A DNA stretch of 37,773 nucleotides from Betaproteobacteria bacterium. GTDB lineage: Bacteria; Pseudomonadota; Gammaproteobacteria; Burkholderiales; Usitatibacteraceae. Below the pieces are notes generated by a model. The model did no database searches, was not told the origin of the DNA, and saw only the letters and a program-made list of their open reading frames with translations. A program made the position numbers and the translations under genes. Numbering within the stretch: position 1 is the first letter of the stretch; each line of letters begins with the position of its first letter. The stretch is taken from assembly GCA_011391275.1 (NCBI GenBank), contig JAABQW010000320.1:1-37773 (forward strand). The letters are read 5' to 3'. Of this stretch, positions 35,013 to 37,773 are shown one piece after another.

Positions 35013-36169
35013 GGCGAGCCCACCGGGAGCTCGATCGCGACGATCGTGCCCTGGGGGGCGTTCGCCCGGATCGACAGGCGCGCGGCATCCCCGTGCGCGA
35101 GGCGCAGCCGCTCGCGGATGTTTGCGAGCCCCACGCCTCCCGCGGTCGCCTCGCCGAAGCCCACGCCCGTGTCGGCCACCTCGAGGACGAGCGTTCCGCC
35201 CTCGCGGCGCGCGCGCAACTCGATGCGGCCGCCCTCGACCTTCGGCTCGAGGCCATGGCGGATTGCGTTTTCCACGACCGGCTGGAGCAGCATCGCGGGG
35301 ACCTCGATCGCCCCGAGATCCGCGGGAAGGTCGATCGCCACCTGCAGCCGCTCGCCCATGCGCACCTCGAGCACCTCGAGGAAATCGCCGATGAGCGCGA
35401 ACTCGTCCGCGAGCGTGGTCGAGCTGCGCCGCGTGGCGGCCAGCGATGCGCGCAGGAACCGGATGAACGTCTCCAGCATGTGCTTCGCCCGCGCCGGGTC
35501 CGGTTCGATGAGGCTCGTCACGTTGGCGAGCGTGTTGAAGAGGAAGTGGGGCTCGATCTGCGCCTGCAGCGCGCGCACGTTCGCGGCCAGGGCCCCGCGC
35601 TCGATGTCCGCGTTGCGGCGCTGCTCGCGCTCCAGGGCGGCTTCGGCGAGGGCGCTCTTCTCGCGCCAGAAGTACATGATCCCGATCACCACCGAGATCA
35701 CGAGGCTCGTGACCGCGACGGCGAGGATCCAGCGGTGGTCGCCCAGCTTGCCCAGGATGTTCCTGCCGACCAGCTGCGCCGCGAGCCAGAAGCCGGTCAT
35801 CACGCCGATGGTGCTCATCGCCGCGTAGTAGAGGGTGACGACGACCCGCCCTTGCTGGAGGATCGCGCGCTCGATGGTGCAGCGGCCCAGGAAGAAGAAG
35901 AGGTGCAGGGTGTAGCCGACGCAGTTCGCGACGACGAAGTTGATCCAGAGCCAGTTCGCGGAGGGCAGCCGCCAGCTTCCCACGATCGCTAACAACGCGA
36001 AGAGTGCGGCGAAGCCGAGGTTCCAGATGAAGGTGTAGGCGATGTCGCGCGCATGGCTGCGGGGCCAGCGGCGGAACACCGGGAACATCTCCAGCGGATG
36101 GCTGGCGGCCGCCTGGTCGATGACTTTCCTGCGCTCTTCCGGCGTGAAGGACGGGTTGTAGTTCGTCAT
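35009..36169 (-). CDS. LytS/AlgZ-type sensor histidine kinase
   Basis: This 386-residue inner-membrane kinase has four predicted helices (about residues 45-165; for example LGFAALFALLAIVG, FVVANCVGYTLHLFFFLG and AVAVTSLVISVVIGIMYF). A coiled-coil linker follows, then a His_kinase domain with the phospho-acceptor His in QIEPHFLFNTLANV. The ATP-binding domain has LLQPVVENAIRHGL (N box) and EVADTGVGFGE (G box). No extracytoplasmic sensor domain is evident, so it may sense through the membrane. It overlaps the LytTR regulator gene. The ATG at 36169 has no ribosome-binding site. Confidence 0.9.
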   Translation of the reverse strand: MTNYNPSFTPEERRKVIDQAAASHPLEMFPVFRRWPRSHARDIAYTFIWNLGFAALFALLAIVGSWRLPSANWLWINFVVANCVGYTLHLFFFLGRCTIERAILQQGRVVVTLYYAAMSTIGVMTGFWLAAQLVGRNILGKLGDHRWILAVAVTSLVISVVIGIMYFWREKSALAEAALEREQRRNADIERGALAANVRALQAQIEPHFLFNTLANVTSLIEPDPARAKHMLETFIRFLRASLAATRRSSTTLADEFALIGDFLEVLEVRMGERLQVAIDLPADLGAIEVPAMLLQPVVENAIRHGLEPKVEGGRIELRARREGGTLVLEVADTGVGFGEATAGGVGLANIRERLRLAHGDAARLSIRANAPQGTIVAIELPVGSP

Positions 36170-36176
36170 GCCGCGA

Positions 36177-36182
36177 ATCCTA
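36177..36182 (-). promoter_or_regulatory. -10-like box seven bases before the kinase start
   Basis: On the minus strand TAGGAT is followed by seven bases and the ATG, similar to the trmB and thiS geometry. It would give a leaderless or nearly leaderless message. Confidence 0.3.
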
Positions 36183-36192
36183 TCGCGACCCC

Positions 36193-36264
36193 GGCGCGAA
36201 CGGGCCGGGCAATGCGACGGGCGGCCTGCGGACGGCGCCAATGGCAATGCGTGGGCGCGAACGG
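36193..36264 (-). promoter_or_regulatory. 11-bp direct repeats upstream of the kinase (candidate LytTR sites)
   Basis: GGCGCGAACGG occurs exactly at 36193-36203 and 36254-36264, 61 bases apart. On the minus strand it reads CCGTTCGCGCC, close to the remembered AlgR consensus CCGTTCGTC. A second direct repeat, GGCAATGCG, lies at 36208-36216 and 36243-36251. They sit 24-95 bases before the kinase ATG, consistent with autoregulation. Confidence 0.45.
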
Positions 36265-36297
36265 TTCCGGCAGGGCCACGCCCGCGCCGGAGTTGGG

Positions 36298-36303
36298 TAA
36301 AAT
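36298..36303 (+). promoter_or_regulatory. tRNA-Gly -10 box
   Basis: TAAAAT lies 11 bases before the tRNA 5' end and is followed by a GC-rich discriminator (GGCGCC). No good -35 is seen. Confidence 0.45.
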
Positions 36304-36314
36304 GGCGCCTCGCC

Positions 36315-36388
36315 GCGGGTGTAGCTCAATGGCAGAGCAGAAGCTTCCCAAGCTTACGACGAGGGTTCGATTCCCTTCACCCGCTCCA
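36315..36388 (+). tRNA. tRNA-Gly (anticodon CCC)
   Basis: This 74-nt tRNA includes an encoded CCA. The acceptor stem is GCGGGTG/CACCCGC with discriminator T, the D arm is GCTCAATGGCAGAGC, the anticodon loop is TTCCCAA (anticodon CCC), and the T arm contains GGGTTCGATTCCC. Sequence and arm layout closely match E. coli tRNA-Gly(CCC). Confidence 0.96.
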
Positions 36389-36500
36389 ACCCTCCCCGCG
36401 GTGTCCTGCCGAGCCCATTCGCGGCCGGGCGACCGCCACGCAGCGGAGGACGGGAATCGGCGAGAATTCCTTCTTCCTTCGAACCCGGGGTCCAACACCA

Positions 36501-37773
36501 GTGACACAGGAACAGGCCACGCCGGCCGGGCTGGAGCAGGCGCGCGCGCTCTTCATCGAGGGCATCGGGCATTTCGAGGCGGGCCGGTACGAACCGGCCC
36601 GCGAGCGCTTCGAGAAGGCCCTCGCCCTCGCCCCCGGCCGGCCGTCGCTGCTCGGCAACCTCGGCATCACGCTCGTTCACCTGCGCCGGTGGGAGGAGGC
36701 CGTGCCGCTCCTGCGGCAGACGCTGGCGGCCGAGCCCGCGAGTGCGGACGCGTGGGTGAGCCTGGGCCTCGCCAGCGAGGGGCTCGGCCGCTGGCAGGAG
36801 GCGGTCGACGCGATCGGAACGGCCCTGGAGCTTTCACCCGCCCGTGCCGGCCTGTGGCTCGTGCGGGGAAACTGCCAGTTGCGGCTCGGGTTGACCGAGG
36901 ATGCGGTCCGCGCGTTCGACAAGGCGGTGGAGCTCGACCCGGGATCCGCGCGGGCCTGGAGCGCGCGCGGCACCCTCATGCGCGAGTTGAACCGGCGCGA
37001 GGAGGCCGCCCTCTGCTTCGAGAAGGCCATCGCCCTCGGGGAGGACGCCGAGCTGCACGGTTACTTCCTCGCCTCCGTGCGCGAAGCCGGCGCGCCGGTC
37101 AGGACACCGCGCCGTTACGTCGAGAGGCTCTTCGACGACTACGCCGCCGACTTCGACAGCCACCTGGTCGAGACGCTGAAGTACCGCGGCCACGAGTCGC
37201 TCCTGCGCCCGCTGCTGAAGGAAGGGCGGCGCTTCCGCTCCGTGCTGGACCTTGGATGCGGGACCGGCCTGTGCGGCAAGCTGTTGCAGGGGGCGGCCGA
37301 CGCGATCGACGGACTGGACGTCTCCGGGGCCATGCTCGAGCAGGCGCGCAGGACGGGCGCCTACCGCGAGCTGATCCATGACGAGCTCGAGTCCTTCCTC
37401 GCGGCGGCCGCGCGCCAGGACGACCTCGTCGTCGCCGCCGACGTCTTCGGCTACCTCGGCGACCTCGAGGGCGTCTTCCGGTCGATCCGTCGCATCCTGC
37501 TGCCGGGCGGCATCCTCGCGTTCACCGTCGAGGTTTCGCGCCACCTGGAGGAAGTGAAGCTCCTGCCGAGCCTGCGCCACGCGCATTCCGAGCCCTACCT
37601 GCGGCGCATCGCCGCGACGACCGGCCTGCGCTGGCGGGATATGCGCAGGGGAGTCCTGCGCGAGGACCAGGACAGCCCCGTCGAGGCGTTGTACGTCTAC
37701 CTCGAACGCGCGTCAACTGATGCACGCAACCTCGGGGTGGGCACCGCAGCGGCAATCCCGGCTAGTGCGCTGA
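36501..37773 (+). CDS. TPR-repeat protein with C-terminal methyltransferase domain (3' end cut)
   Basis: A frame of 424 codons opens at a GTG (MTQEQATPAGLEQARALF) and runs off the window without a stop. About five tetratricopeptide repeats (residues 10-190) are visible, for example HFEAGRYEPARERFEKALAL and RWEEAVPLLRQTLAAEP. A class I methyltransferase domain follows, with motif I VLDLGCGTGLCG at 248-259 and IDGLDVSGAMLEQARRTGAY after it. This resembles TPR-methyltransferases of betaproteobacteria with unknown targets. The ribosome-binding site is weak, so the GTG is tentative. The 112 bases between tRNA-Gly and this start show nothing else. The last 20 codons look less conserved, so the end may be near. 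Confidence 0.8.
   Translation, partial: MTQEQATPAGLEQARALFIEGIGHFEAGRYEPARERFEKALALAPGRPSLLGNLGITLVHLRRWEEAVPLLRQTLAAEPASADAWVSLGLASEGLGRWQEAVDAIGTALELSPARAGLWLVRGNCQLRLGLTEDAVRAFDKAVELDPGSARAWSARGTLMRELNRREEAALCFEKAIALGEDAELHGYFLASVREAGAPVRTPRRYVERLFDDYAADFDSHLVETLKYRGHESLLRPLLKEGRRFRSVLDLGCGTGLCGKLLQGAADAIDGLDVSGAMLEQARRTGAYRELIHDELESFLAAAARQDDLVVAADVFGYLGDLEGVFRSIRRILLPGGILAFTVEVSRHLEEVKLLPSLRHAHSEPYLRRIAATTGLRWRDMRRGVLREDQDSPVEALYVYLERASTDARNLGVGTAAAIPASAL

Noticed and set aside
36311-36414. ORF beginning MAEQKLPKLTTRVRFP over the tRNA-Gly gene
   Set aside because: A well-known type of spurious translation of a tRNA-Gly gene; the cloverleaf explains the sequence.

Overview
The window is about 38 kb of GC-rich DNA densely packed with housekeeping genes on both strands. 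Gene content and order point to a betaproteobacterium, probably an autotroph or facultative autotroph. The signs are the RuBisCO-activase genes cbbQ/cbbO with a divergent CbbR-type regulator, a bidomain ArgA, the murJ-ribF-ileS-lspA-ispH operon opposite rpsT, and a complete pilE-fimT-pilV-pilW-pilX-pilY1 cluster. This placement rests on remembered family features, not on a database search. Both window ends cut through genes (cbbO on the left, a TPR-methyltransferase on the right). No stretch longer than about 280 bases lacks a gene.

Layout. 1-2096: cbbO (partial) and cbbQ on the minus strand, with cbbR divergent. 2092-3603: polyamine genes speH and speE behind a strong -10 box and a GC-rich leader. 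3601-3696: a compact inverted-repeat element holding the stop codons of speE and of a convergent inositol-phosphatase-family gene. 4618-6983: rsmE, argA and an Fe(II)-trafficking protein. 6991-7204: a second, unrelated inverted-repeat element and a bidirectional terminator. 7229-8038: phoU with a possible Pho box. 8041-10260: rpiA divergent from ilvA. 10268-17818: the minor-pilin/PilY1 operon on the minus strand, ending in a TonB-C-like gene. 18096-18171: tRNA-Thr(CGT). 18248-24955: murJ-ribF-ileS-lspA-ispH on the minus strand, each gene overlapping the next. 25086-28818: rpsT, then argD-argF-methyltransferase-yajQ. 28829-30193: a glutamine-amidotransferase-like gene and a retropepsin-like protease with abutting divergent starts. 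30210-32506: trmB, a Tat-exported FecR-domain protein and folE2. 32584-33192: an outer-membrane beta-barrel protein. 33189-34195: thiS-thiG. 34242-36169: a LytS/AlgZ-type kinase with a LytTR regulator. 36315-36388: tRNA-Gly(CCC). 36501-end: a TPR plus methyltransferase protein.

How the parts may work together. The pilus operon encodes the priming/tip complex of a type IV pilus. In Pseudomonas the AlgZ/AlgR (LytS/LytTR) pair controls the equivalent operon. Here ACCGTT-type repeats lie upstream of both the kinase gene and pilE, which suggests, but does not prove, the same link. Arginine synthesis is split between argA and argD-argF. I found no clearly undescribed multi-gene system. The most interesting non-coding signals are an IscR-like palindrome over the -35 region of folE2, the two intergenic repeat elements, the 11-bp direct repeats before the kinase gene, and a hairpin abutting the ribosome-binding site of the TonB-like gene.
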